A stretch of 47,252 nt of DNA, from contig BFEA01000584.1 in the NCBI GenBank assembly GCA_003427395.1, positions 390,120 to 437,371 on the forward strand, in the 5' to 3' direction. Of this stretch, positions 10,898-22,343 are shown one piece after another. The stretch comes from Chara braunii (lineage: Eukaryota > Streptophyta > Charophyceae > Charales > Characeae). The notes beneath the pieces are model-generated. The model did not search any database, had not been told where the DNA came from, and worked only from the letters and a program-made list of their open reading frames with translations. A program made the position numbers and the translations under genes. Each line of letters opens with the position of its first letter. Position 1 is the first letter of the stretch.

Positions 10898-12700
10898 TGT
10901 CGGTGCGAATACCCTTACAAGGGTATCCGCCCTGGTTTTTGCAAGTGACAGAAAGTAAGTTTGGTTTAAAGTTTAAGTATACCGCGCGAGGCGCGGTTGT
11001 GTCTGTGGTTTACGTTGACTGAATGGTTGACTAGAATAGAGAGTGTGTGGGCGCGCAGGCTTAAGGTGTGCGTGATCCCTTTGGCTTTTAATGATTGTAA
11101 AAACCGGCGTTGGTTGCCGGCCAGATGTTTATTTTTTCTGATTAAACTAGGATTAAAAAGATTTGTCTCGTGATTGGTGCGTTGCCCATGACCTGTGCAT
11201 ATGTGTGGAGGACGGCATCGACAACAGTGTGATCTTTGAAGACTTTCGATAGGTCTGCGCGTCGTGCAGTATCGGTCTATTTAGATGTCTGCCAGAGCTA
11301 GACCCAACTTTGGGCCTAGGGCTAGCGATCACAGTATCAGACTTTCATCAAAGAGATTCAGGGATCAAGATCAGGTGACGACGACGTGGGGATATTAGAG
11401 TAGCGCGAAGGAATCGTGGGGTTGAGGGCCCGATGAGGCTATACCTATGGTTTTGTGGTCCGCAGGGTTGCTCGACGGGACCAAAGCGGTATTAATAAAC
11501 TCCATTTTTTTCCCATCCCTTCGACGTGCGGTTTTTGTTTTAATTATGGGATGATACTTATTATTATTACTACTATTATTATTATTGTTATTGCTATTCT
11601 TGTTTTGAACCGGGCACGGCACCGAAACCGAGAAGTTTAGTGTTCATGCGAGTAGGTGGATGATTGAGTCCACGAAGTAAAAGAAAACTGAGTGGCAGGG
11701 GTTTTCTGAAGGCCCGCCGTCCGTGAGACTATTGGTGGCAGTGAGGAGTTTAAGTGTGGGCGTGTCGATGGGGCAAGGAAGGTTACGAATTGTGCCTAGG
11801 CAGGGTAGTCCGGGGCGCAATAGTGTAGGTTGCAAGTTGTATGCGGACAAAACTCCTTCACCGAGGAGCTCAAGGTTCTCACCTAGATATATGCTACTAC
11901 TATTTGGTACTGTCACAAAGGTCTGCATCGGGGCTCACATAGCCGAGGCTTAAGCTGTGTGCCCAGTAGGAGCGGGCTGGAAAACATTGTGGGGAGGCCG
12001 CTACAGCGTTGGTTTACATGAGGAACCTTTCCCCCACGTCGGCCTTCAAAAGCCTGTATTTGAATGTCTGCTAGTACCGTCGAGATCCGCACCGGGCCTG
12101 TCTTACCTGAGCCCATGCTTAGGCTCTGCAGTAGGAGCGCATCCTCTGACTCTTCGGGGCGCCAGCGTCGCACCTACTGCCTGGTATGGGACGCGAGCTA
12201 CGACGCAATCCGTCTTTGGGACTGATCGGGCTGGCAGGTGAGTTGATACACATTCGGGAGTAGCTTTCGACATCCACGACCGCCACCCTGCAGTCTGTTT
12301 TGTCAGAGTTGTGGCGTTTGGTTTATGGGAGAAACTAGCCGCTACCGAGCACAACATTGGCGGAGATATCGGGAGTTGCGTTGTAGTAGCAAAGACGAGG
12401 GGGCGCAGCCGTTGACGGATGGCTAAAAAAATGAGTCTCCATCTGGCGTGAATCCGGACTAGGAACATTTGAAGTAGAAAAGAGAGGAGGAATCGGACAT
12501 GACGGAGAAGGAGAGCATCGTGGAAGGGTGAAGCCATGACTCTCTCACCTCTCATTGATTCCAAGCGGGAGAGGAGGCGAGTTTGGGGGTCTTACCCCAG
12601 GCGGACACAATGATCGTGTTAGTTTGGGCAATAGGTTAGTCGATAGGGAGTTAAAAGGTAAAGTAGCTGCGCGGAGGTAACACGAGGAAGGGGGTATCAT
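10898..12700 (+). mobile_element. Long LTR-like unit 2, first part (split by the gypsy element)
   Basis: Starts TGTCGGTGCGAATACCC, the reverse complement of the CGACA end of the other LTR copies, so LTR sense is plus. The first ~490 bp match 8850-9310 reversed, including the ATACCCTT/AAGGGTAT palindrome. Homology to unit 1 continues further in: the reverse complement around 12110 (GTAAGACAGGCC) matches 8128 onward (GTAAAACAGGCC). Open frames here are not protein-like. The unit resumes at 28791. The left boundary is firm. The right edge near 12700 is where similarity to the gypsy LTR begins. Confidence 0.7.
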
Positions 12701-13030
12701 AACCCACTAATCCTTTACAAAATTTGACTATACCATCGCACTCGCCCGGGGTCAAAACCCCTACTTAACATTCTCCCTCCTCATCAGATTCTAAGGAGAA
12801 TCGTGTATTTTATCCTTTCTCCCCTACACCTCGTCTCTCTCTAGGTTTTCTCCAGTGTCGAACATCCCCGGCGCAAAACTACGTCTTCATTCATTTTCAT
12901 TCCCCTGTTTTCCTTTGCCCAGATCTGCGCCTACTTCTCCGTCGATCTCTCTCTCCTGGATCGACGTAGCGCCCGGCATCGCCCCGTAGAGCATTTTTTC
13001 GAAGTGCCTAGAGAAGTGTAGCCAACGAAG

Positions 13031-13502
13031 GAGAGAAGGTTAACAACAGTCGTATTTTTCATCACCATTTCAGAACACCCTTATCCACTTCAGGATGAAG
13101 CCTGCCTAAATAGGTGGTTTTCAGGGTTTTCGGACCTTTCACCATTTCAAGACCATTCAGGTATGAAAATCCTGAATGGTCCTGAAGTAGTGAAAGCTCC
13201 GAAGACCCTGAAAACCACTTGTTTAGGCAGGCTGCATCCTCAAGTGGTGAAGGGTGGTTTTCATGGTCTTCGGACCTTTCACCACTTCAGGACCATTCAG
13301 GATTTTAAGACTGCCCAAAACTCTCACTTGACCACTTCAGGACACCCTTCACCACTTCAGGATGCAAGCTGCCTAAACAGGTGGTTTTCAGGGTCTTCGG
13401 ACTTTTCACCACTTCAGGACCATTAAGGATTTTCAGAATGCCTAAAACCCTCACTTCAGAATTTTCATTCCTGAATTTTCAGCTACCCGATAACCACGTG
13501 TG
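13031..13502. mobile_element. Fold-back MITE (472 bp) with 8-bp target duplication
   Basis: Flanked on both sides by CAACGAAG (13023-13030 and 13503-13510). The 5' LTR has the empty site with one CAACGAAG (27678-27685). Inside is a long inverted repeat, with arms about 13085-13161 and 13171-13249 around the 9-base spacer TATGAAAAT. Two further direct partial copies of the arm follow, at about 13253-13310 and 13336-13450. Unit landmarks are CCTAAACAGGTGGTTTTCAG and TTTCACCACTTCAGGACC. The ends match weakly as inverted repeats (GGTTA core). The 8-bp duplication fits hAT-like transposition. There is no coding capacity. Confidence 0.85.
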
Positions 13503-14541
13503 CAACGAAGTAAACAACCGAAAAGAAAAACAAAGACCGCTCCTCGATTTATGCAGACCGTTCTTTTGCAAGGACCATGCTGCCCTTCCCTCTGTATCGT
13601 TCCAATTTTACGGATGTCCCGAAGAACAGTATTAGCAACCCCATAATTGGGACTGCATAGGCCAGACCCATTACCGGATCTGCATACCTACTGCCCATCG
13701 GGGCGCTAACCGAGCTAGGACCAACCTATGCGCACACCGACACCGATCCAGCCATCTCATCTGAGCACTCCGTGCTCTCACGCTTACGCATAGTCCTCAC
13801 TTACCTCTTTCTCAATAGGTTGCGGGATCGAAGGCACGGCCCAACCATAAACCGTAACATGGGCCTCGATGGAGCGGTCCCCTAGGCGATTTCTAGTGAT
13901 ATTAGCAAATTTTCAAATGAAAGTTTATGAAATTCGATGCCAAAAAGGGGTTATCATCCAAGCAGCCGTGAACCAGCCCAGACCATCCAGCCAGCACCGT
14001 GGCGGCCTCTTACTGGCACCTGCTGGCCCGCGCTCAGGCATAGCTCACCACCCTTCAGGTCTCGATGACATGCTCACACTCACACCTCTCACAGTCGGCC
14101 GCAGGCAATAGGCTGGGCACCCACTATGAGTCTCGATACCTTGAATCTCCTAGATGAAAGTATGGCACGATAACCGTTAATGCTAGGCCCAAGTCTGGGT
14201 TTAGCTCTAACGGACGCCTAAATAAACGGACACCGCGCGACGAGCTGACCTACTGAAAACACTTCAAAGCCCCCTCGTTGTCAATGTTATCCACCATATG
14301 TACGCATAAGTCACTGGCAAGCACACCAATCAAGGGACAATTTTTTTTTTAATCCTAGCTTTGTCAGGAAAATAAAACTTTGGTCGGCGGTCAACGTCGG
14401 TTTCCACAATCATCAAAGGTGAAGGAGATCACGCATGCCTCAAACCTGCGCGCCTCACACACTCTCTACTCTAGTCAACCATACAGTCAACGTAAACTAC
14501 AGACACAGTCGCGCCTCGCGCGGTATATTTAAACTTTAAAC

Positions 14542-15082
14542 CTAGGTAGCATGGGTTATCGGGCTGGATAATCTGGTCGGATTATCTGGCCGGATGATCG
14601 GGGGGTAGGATCATCTGAAAATCCGGATGATTAAAAAAAAAAAACTAAAAAAAAAAAAAAAAAAAAAAAAAAGTTGATATTGCGCATGCAAAATAAAATA
14701 GAACTACATTCCTATTTCATGAAAAGCTTGATAGGGCCTGGGAGCGTTCAAAGGGGATAAGATAAGGAATAAAGGGGTTTAGAGGGGGGATGCTTAATTT
14801 ATTCTATAATTTTTTATCTAAATATTTTTTTTTTTTTCTGTTTTATTTTTTATCTTCATATATATTGAGTGATCAAAGATGGCCCCAAGCCAAAAGTTGT
14901 TCATATCATTGATATGAACAACATTTTGTTTTCCAGATTTTTTTGAATATTTTATTTTTCGGTAAAAAAAAATATTTTGCGCAGGGCCGGATTTTTCATA
15001 TCCGGAATTAATCCGGAATTTTCATCCGGATTGAAAATTTCGGATAAAATTGGTCTGCCGGATATCCGGATTTGCTACTTAG
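14542..15082. mobile_element. hAT-like MITE (541 bp)
   Basis: Flanked by a perfect 8-bp duplication CTTTAAAC (14534-14541 and 15083-15090), with the empty site in the 5' LTR near 28718. Terminal inverted repeats are CTAGGTAGCA and CTAAGTAGCA (9 of 10 match). Both subterminal regions are full of GGAT/ATCC-type repeats (GGATAATCTGG, CCGGATGATC, ATCCGGAATT). The middle is A/T-rich with poly-A runs and a perfect palindrome, GTTGTTCATATC facing GATATGAACAAC (14896-14922). No transposase is present. The 8-bp duplication, short TIRs and subterminal repeats are characteristic of the hAT superfamily. Confidence 0.88.
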
Positions 15083-15155
15083 CTTTAAACCAAACTTATC
15101 TTCTGTCGCTTGCAAAAAAACAGGGCGGATATCCTTGTAAGGGTATTCGCACCGA

Positions 15156-17245
15156 GCTTACCGGACCATATTAAGCGACGGGGGATGTCGCTTCGTAAAA
15201 TAAAAAACCTATAAATCCATCCAGAATTCCAAGTGTTGACGGAAAAGGAACCAATCCGATCAGCCGACAGACTCAGGTTTGAGGCCTCCAACAATCCATG
15301 CTCATACAACTATATGCTGTCAGGATTCCAACCTGGGCCTCCATCATCCTGACACTGGGACAGTGCGATACTCATCACTACTGCAGCATAAGTCTTAACT
15401 GGATTCTTCAACTGTCCTCTCCCCTTTGTCCTAGACAAACGCTGATTTCTCGTTAAGTGTCCCTAGTCTCTACCCTGCAAGGAGGGCCATAACTAGGGAC
15501 GCGAGCCCTAACCGAGACCTTTGAAGACATTTTTGTCTCCCTCCAACAATTCTTACAATCAAACATATATATACACACAAATTTTATCATAAAATCTTCC
15601 TGCAGTCTAGTACAGGAAGGTCAGGTCTCCATCGTGACCCACCATAGTTTGGGTGATCGTGCCAGATCTACGGCCCACCGCCTTGTTATTTTAGCGTAGT
15701 GCCCTCGCAGGTTGCGCCACGATAGGCTTTTTCCTGAGAAACATTCAATCAGTACTCAATAAGACTCGACTCGACTCCTATCCCACGTCGTTCCGCAGGA
15801 GTAAACCCCTCCTAGGTGGTCACACCCCTTTAAGTTTTTACTCCCTCTGCATGACGTAGGCCCGTTGTTAAGGTTACGCCGATCAGCAGTCGACATTAGG
15901 GGTTGCGCCCTAGTGATGCTAAACCTTACCGTTAGCTTGATATTCTCATGAATGTCCTAAGATTAACACAAGTGGTTGGCCGATGTGTCGCAACAATACA
16001 GGCCTATTGAGGGACTACGCAAAGGCCTATCAGACATAAAAGGTATTTACCAGTCCTCTGTGGGACAACACAGAGAAAGCACGGCAACCTCTCTACATTT
16101 ACAAAACAAAATCACCGTCAGATTCACAAGGTCGTGACCTACTTGATCAGAGCAAGAAGGTCACCTCTCCGTGACATCTCCCAAAATAAATCACACTTGC
16201 AACCTTCAAAATTTCAACAATGGCCAAACAAAAACTTGGTTCTTCCCTCGTCAGTCTTTATCATTCAAAATCAACTTACCATGTCATTAAATTTATTAAC
16301 CACCTTTCATATGAAGGAGGCCTCACTTAAATAGGTCTCTCAGTCATCCCTTCCCTTTTTAGGATGAACTCTCACACGACCTTTCTCTTAAAACATCTCT
16401 CCGCTTTGAAGATAAGTCTCCTGACAAATAGAAGACTATATTTCTCACTCGAGGATGTTTTCACCATAAAACAACTCAAACTGAGAGACCAACTTATGGG
16501 TCCTCATCACAATTCAATCCATAAACATTCGGCATGATAAGCATTCGAGTCTCAAAAACGTATAAATCCCTTAGGATTCTCACACTTTTCACAGAGACAA
16601 ACTGCACTCTCTCTCCTTATACCCGGCCCTATCATCTACTCATAGGCAGATAGCACGAGTATACCGAAGAGTAGGCAGTTCACATTCATTCATTTACACA
16701 AAATACATGGCACACGAGATGTTTCTCATACATCTCTCACGCAAAGTCATCATACATCACGATAAATTCACACCTGTGAGAGTGATTATGATCGTCATAT
16801 ACAAGGAAATAGTCTCAATAATAGACCTCAGCTCAAAATACACTCAGGGATGAGATACCTCATCAAAAACATATACAGTAGCCCAGATCCACAACTCAGT
16901 CGAATTAATCAAAGTCGCTCTTACTATGATACGTGACCAAACACACTGTCAAAAGCGTCGCAAAAATCAAACGAATATTAAATGCGAGTGTCAGTGTCAA
17001 AGAGAAATATCTCTGTATACTCGTGCTATCTCCCGTAATCCCGATTCTCATACCTCTAGAAAGAATCTCAATGGGAATCGCACGCTGTAACCCTTTATAT
17101 GTACAACTAAGCAACGTAGGTACCCACACTCCTAACAGTACCAAAACAGGAACACAAAAGAAAAAACGAGTATCCAATCAAAAATGCAAACTCAACCCAG
17201 CCTCACAATGTCATACTGACCACCTATACATATGCGAACCAGTCC
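15156..17245 (-). other. Non-coding 3' region of the gypsy element
   Basis: Two kilobases lie between the damaged 3' LTR and the extra reading frame. I find no domain. There is a short perfect hairpin, CTTCCTG/CAGGAAG (about 15598-15621), and a Pol III B-box-like string on the minus strand (15323-15333). Assignment to the element is by position. A separate insertion is possible. Confidence 0.4.
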
Positions 17246-19797
17246 CTACTCACTCATCTCCTTCTGGTTCTGCCTATACAACTGAGCCCTACCCCCATCG
17301 GATGTCCGCTCTACCACTTGTCCCTGCCTATCATACATCTGGCCACCTCTCTTAGTAACCTTCCCTGTTGCCTTGTCCTTCAGGAACTTAGGACACTGCA
17401 AGGCTCTATGCTCCTCATCCTTGCAGAAGAAACAAAACAAGTCTCCTGACTTTCGGCCTCTCTTCCTCTTCTTCTCAGACCCTGGCAACGAGGGTGCCTC
17501 ACTAGCCTCCCTGGCTACCTCATGGTATTGGGGCATACCCATAGGCTTCTCCGGTCCCGCCTCCAACTCCTGAGTACTCGGCTCTAGTTGTATCCCAATC
17601 CCCTCCGGCCTATATTCAGGTGTATCCAACCTCTGTGGTCTACTCTCGATAAGGCCCTCCATCGCAATCACCACCTCGCCTCTTCCTGCATAGTGTGAAC
17701 TGCCTCAAGCAGCACATTTATAGACCCTTCTCCTGAACCCTGAACCGGCTCGCTGCAAGTTGTCGGTCGCCCCCTCTCGACTAATAATTGCATAGCCACT
17801 GTCATGGGCTCCTCAGTTATTATGGACAACGTGGCGAGTTCAGTAGGCGCCCTGAACTCAAAGGCCTCTCTCTCTGTGTCACTTTGTTTTTGCCTCCTTA
17901 GGCTCCAGGATGATTCTTCCCATGGGCGGTCTCTGGGGGAGTCCAACTGCGGATGGCTGCCCGGATAAGCCCTGCACTGACTCTCTCGGATCGTCACGTC
18001 GACTACTCCCTGCCCCGTCCACTTCTTCGGTAGGCCCCTCTCTCTCTATCCTGTCCGCCACATCTCGAGGCTGCCGCCCTAAATCCTGGATAATGGCGGC
18101 TTGACTAGCCACCAATGACCTGAGCTCTCAGACCTCCACCTCAACCGCCTCCAAACTCACTCCCTGACTCGCTTCCTTCATCTTCTTTCCGACTAGATCA
18201 GCTTCCAACATTAGGTACCTATTGAAAGATGTGTTGGCCAAGAAGCGGATCTTATGATCCAGGTACTCATTCGCCATCCTCGATGTCCCGAGTCCTGGCC
18301 TCTCTGGAGTCGCCAACCCCTCGCCATGCTGGCCAAGGAACTCATCCCACATTTCCTTGACTCCACATGGTTTAGGAGGTGTGCCTGGTGGCTGATCTGG
18401 GAGTGCCCCTGCCGTCTCCAGTCTTTGTCTTTCCTGCCAAATTTCCTCCGCGCACTTCCCAACTCTGGCCCATTTCTCCTCGGCTGTCTCCCTTGACGGT
18501 ACTCTCCCTCTTGTACGATGGTCTGCTCTTCCCGGAATCTCGGCCCCCGCCTCTCTCTCTGGCTGGCGCGGCTCTCGTGGTGGCTCCATAGGCACGGGCT
18601 CCTCGATGTCAGGGTGCTCTTGGGCATGCGCAGCCAGATACTTATTAATCGTGGAGATGGTCTCTCTCCTCCAGTCAATCCTTTCTTGCTCCATCTCCAT
18701 CCTCACCTCTGGCGAAGGGATTGCCTCTGGTGGTGGGGACGGAATCTCTTCCTGCTGAGGCTCCTCCTCCTCCTCGCGGGCGATCTCCGGTACGATTTCT
18801 GGCCCCAAGTCTGTAGCATGCGCCTGAGGTGGAGTGTCCTCCTCAACCTCTATCACCTCCTCCATAGCACGCCCTCTCTCAGCACTCTGCCTCGTCTCCC
18901 ATTCCGGCTGATGGACCTCCTCTCATGGTTCCTCCTCTGCCGGCTCACCACGCCTTCACTAGCCGGTGGCTTTCTCCACTGTGAAATATCCAGGTGCACC
19001 TCCAGTTCCTGCAATGATCCTCTGGATGGTGTCACCTCCTCTCTCGCGTGTTTGGGAGACCTGCTCAACTCTGCTTCAGTAAAGCGCTAGAAGACCACCG
19101 GGCCTATCCCACATTCAGGATATGCCCCTCGCTCCTCCTCCAAAGGTACTGACTCCTTCTCTCGCCTAGTGAGCACTTTCCGTCCTCCTCGCGATAGCAT
19201 GACCTCTCTGGGCTCCGGGTCCCTCTGCCTTTTGCTCCTATGCCGCCTCTCAACTGTAGGCTGAGGTGGCTCCGGCTATCGAAAGGCCTCTCTCAAATGT
19301 GTCATGCAACTTTTCCAGTCCCGGGCCATATCCCTAATCTGCCTGGCCAATGGTCTCTCCGTCTTTCTGGTCCATAGGGGTAACGTTCGCACCCACTCAT
19401 CCCTCAATATGCGTTGGTCGTGCATGAACTGCTCGAAGGTGGGGATGAAGTCCTCCACGTTCCCAATCTCCAGGCGGATTGGTCTGTCATCCGGCCCCAC
19501 AGGTGATGGTCGTAGCTCATCCATCCTCATCTCCACCTCTGGCTAGGTCCTCGCCTCCCTACGGATCCGTGCGATGGGCTCCTCAAATCTGTCGACTCCT
19601 CTCAGCCTCTCAATCATCTGAGTCACTGTCCATCCCATATACTCCGCATGAACTCTGCAGTCGTCCAAGAAGAGCTTTATATCCCCGTCGTTGTATACGG
19701 GCGTGTGCTCCCTATGGCGAGACCGATGTCGCTCATAACCCCCTGATGCTCTCAATGGCCTTTGTGGCAACCGCATCCCCCTCCCTCCTCTCAGCAT
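17246..19797 (-). pseudogene. Extra gag-like reading frame 3' of integrase, with CCHC knuckle
   Basis: Begins near 19797 (MLRGGRGMRLPQRPLR). The N-terminal part resembles a retroelement gag/capsid segment: GDIKLFLDDCRVHAEYMGW, IERLRGVDRFEEPIARIRRE, VEDFIPTFEQFMHD and ARQIRDMARDW. A long Glu/Pro-rich region follows, with a predicted helical block near 18130-18280. The C-terminal part ends with the knuckle CFFCKDEEHRALQC and a basic tail. The frame is interrupted by in-frame stops (TAG near 19542, others near 19277, 19088 and 18128) and by shifts near 18950, 17885 and 17675. It lies on the same strand as pol, about 210 bp after the integrase stop. It could be a third frame of this element or a piece of a second element. 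I favour the former because nothing LTR-like separates them. Confidence 0.65.
17393..17434 (-). other. CCHC zinc knuckle of the extra frame
   Basis: CX2CX4HX4C spacing is intact (C-FF-C-KDEE-H-RALQ-C). It is distinct from the gag knuckle at 25215-25256, so the element carries two knuckles on either side of pol. Confidence 0.9.
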
Positions 19798-20010
19798 GGT
19801 TGTCTTCGTAAAGTCAGACCTGCACAACAGGCAAAGGAGACGACAGTCATACATCGGGGTAAGCAAAAAGGTGGAAATAACGCAGGCACATGTCAGATCA
19901 AGCACATTCATGAAACACACCTATCCAACTCATACATCCTATCACCCTTTCCCTTTCTCTATGACTCTTTCCTACATACTTAGGATCCTACTTTAATGGA
20001 GTTGGGTTGC

Positions 20011-21075
20011 CTATCTCACCTCTTCTCTTGCCACAAATTTCTTCAGTCGCGTTCCCGATACCCAATCCTTTCATTCCGTCTCATCCAGCTCCTCAATCTG
20101 ATAGGCTCCGAAGTCTCCACATTGTACAATCCGATAGGGCATCTGTCATCATTTGTCAAGTTTTCTGGACCACTGTTTTTCCAAGGATGAGTCATATAGC
20201 AATACGACATCCCGAACTGCCAAAGGTACCTTTCGTACTCGCGCCAACCGGTCCCAACGAGCCTTATCATCCACGCGGCTTTTTTCTACTTGGTTGGACG
20301 CCTACTGAATCCTTTCCTCAATCGCACCTACCTGTCGCGCTCGAATGTCGAACAATTCCTCGAAGGACAGGTTGGTTTCTAAATTCTGACGCCTCCAGGT
20401 TTTTAGGAAGCTCTCAATTGGGAAGGTGGCGTATCTCTCGTACCATAGCGTGGCTGGTGAGTACTTGGTGTTCCTTTTTACCGTAATATTATCGACGAAA
20501 AATACAGCCCTTAGGTATCTTGGCAACTGATTAGGCCTACCTTCAGTCCATTTAGCCAGAGGGTTCGTGATGGTGCTATGCCCTCTTTCAACTGGAGCAT
20601 TCGCCTAAGGGTGTGCGGCAGTGGTGTAATTGGCCACCACACCGTACCCTGCCAATAACTCCTGCACCTCCTGGCAAGTAAACTCGGATCCCTGTCCATC
20701 ATGAACTCTCAGACGAAGGGATAACGTAGGTACTCTTCGATGCAGTTTACGAGAACCAACCCGGTCTTGGTAGAAATGGCTCGACCATCTACAAAGTCGG
20801 TAAGATTATCCCGCGCATCGAAGATGTAGTTGTAACCATGATCCCCAATTGGCATGAACAATAAGTCGAGATGTACTACAGCCCCCATGTCCCTTTCGAA
20901 CCTCGGATGCAGCGACTCTCCAGGCCTCAAAGGCGACCTCTCCTAACAAGGTACGCAGGAACGACAGAACTTACTGACTATCTTCATCATTCCATTCCAA
21001 TAGTATAGCTCGCTTATCTTGGCATACGTGGCATTAACTCCCCAGTGTCCTCACGCAATGCCATCATGAAGCGCA
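20011..21075 (-). pseudogene. Integrase domain of the gypsy element
   Basis: The N-terminal HHCC zinc region is readable at about 20945-21065 (LHDGIA, then GHWGVNATYAKISELYYW, then FCRSCVPC), with stops inside. The catalytic core starts at VVHLDLLFMP with the first Asp at 20865-20867. The second Asp is at 20694-20696 and the Glu at 20587-20589 (NAPVERGH). Allowing for a single-base deletion just after the second Asp, the spacing is the canonical D-35-E. Beyond it are IESFLKTWRRQ and a GPY-type C-terminal module (PYRIVQCGDFGAYQIEELDE), ending at the stop at 20011. The enzyme would insert the cDNA. This copy is inactive. Confidence 0.85.
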
Positions 21076-21297
21076 ACTATCACATCTATCTGACAATTTC
21101 TCCCACACACGCACGACCCTTCTTGGGTTTCCCACTTGCGTCTTTACAAAGCGATGATCATCTCTCACCAGGTAGAGGTGTCTCATCCTCTGGGCCATTT
21201 CGCTTGTATCCCTATTCCTCATTTCACACGATAAGAGGAGCCCTAGTTCCAGGTAGACCCCATCATACTCCTCTGCACAAAATGCCTCTTTGATTTC

Positions 21298-22340
21298 TCA
21301 TTCTTCGAACTCGTCGTCTTGGCTTTCCGGCACCATATCTTCGCCCTTGGTCGGGTTCAACGAGCCTACCTCATCAAAATTCCCTTGCAGAAGCGTATTG
21401 ACAAGGCGATACATTCCTTCCATCAGCACCTTATGCTTCTCTACCTGGTCTGGCCCATCCTCTATCGTTTTAATTTCCTCTACCATACTATGTGTGCCTG
21501 CAAGCGTCAACTTCATCATTCATTGGACATCCTTGCCCCCCCAAGGGTCTTCCTCTTTGAAAGGCTACCGTACCAATTCTGCATTCTGCTCATACCCTTT
21601 TGGCGCATGCCAGATGGGATAACCAACGCAGTTAGGTACTCGCGGGGACCACTTATTAATATGAAGGCGGATATCCTCCTCCTGATCCAAAAAGCCATCA
21701 ACTGGGGGCGTGTCCTCTACTGCCTCCCCCTCTTGCTTATCCCAGTTGATACAACTCAACCCATCCGCTCTATTCTTATTCCCAGGAATTCACTCCAATT
21801 CGGAGTTAAACATCCAGATGTACGTTACCCATCTGTCGAATCCGATGGAACGTAATTCCTTAAGGAATAGGCCAGAGCAGCTGGGTCCACTCTCAATATG
21901 AATCTCCGGTCAAAGATATGGTTTCGAAAGATTCTTAGGCAGTGAAGGACAGCGAAAGTCGCTCTCTTGAACTGAAAGTAATTTCTCTCAGTTGTACAGA
22001 GAGTTCGACTCTCAAACTGCAGCGGTCTCTCCCTTCCTTCAATATCTGCCTGAATCAAGACTTCACCCAAAGCAGTCAGTCCAGCATCCGTCTCAACAGT
22101 AAATGGTCTTACTTCCGTAGCCTCATAGTCCAGCGCTCCCAATACCATCCCTCCTTCTCGGAACTCCTCCTTCATTCCTTCCACGGCCTTCTCCTGGTCC
22201 TCACCCCAAATCCATTCCTGATCCTGACGTACTAGCTTTCTCAGGTGCTCCGTCTTAGCAGCAAAGTTCTTGACGAAGGTCCTTCAAAACCCACAAGTGT
22301 CGAGGAAGCTTCTAACATCTGTTATCAAATGGAATGGTAC
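21298..22340 (-). pseudogene. RNase H domain and RH-IN linker of the gypsy element
   Basis: The RNase H part at 21825-22184 reads GGMVLGALDYEATEVRPF, then VETDAGLTALGEVLIQ with the first catalytic Asp, then PLQFESRTLCTTERNY and FAVLHCLRIFRNHIF. This is the Ty3/gypsy RNase H signature. A linker follows (VPNCVGYPIWHAPKGYEQ at about 21600, then an acidic stretch at 21298-21519). The frame breaks near 21830 and 21560. Confidence 0.8.
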
Positions 22341-22343
22341 TGG

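Larger units (their letters stand above)
12700..15155 (-). repeat. 3' LTR of the gypsy element, truncated and carrying two MITEs
   Basis: Without the two insertions (13031-13502 and 14542-15082) this aligns with 27356-28785 of the 5' LTR at roughly 90% identity by eye. It lacks the R-U5-like block, and its inner end reads CACCGAGC where the 5' LTR has CACCGACA. No polypurine tract is evident beyond 15155. Deletions at both ends are the simplest reading. Confidence 0.8.

Noticed and set aside
12103-12564. 153-codon minus-strand frame as a gene
   Set aside because: It lies inside long LTR-like unit 2, shows no domain, and the homologous stretch of unit 1 has no matching frame.
15131-15175. Polypurine tract next to the 3' LTR
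   Set aside because: No purine-rich run lies at the LTR inner edge in element sense. The junction appears deleted or rearranged.
15300-15400. tRNA-like or SINE-like sequence on the minus strand
   Set aside because: GGTTGGAATCC (15323-15333) resembles a B box and an AGTG/CACT D-arm-like stem is upstream, but the anticodon and acceptor stems do not close and no A-rich tail or second copy is seen.
18518-19090. 190-codon plus-strand frame (Leu/Arg-rich)
   Set aside because: It is the antisense of the Glu/Pro-rich part of the extra gag-like frame.
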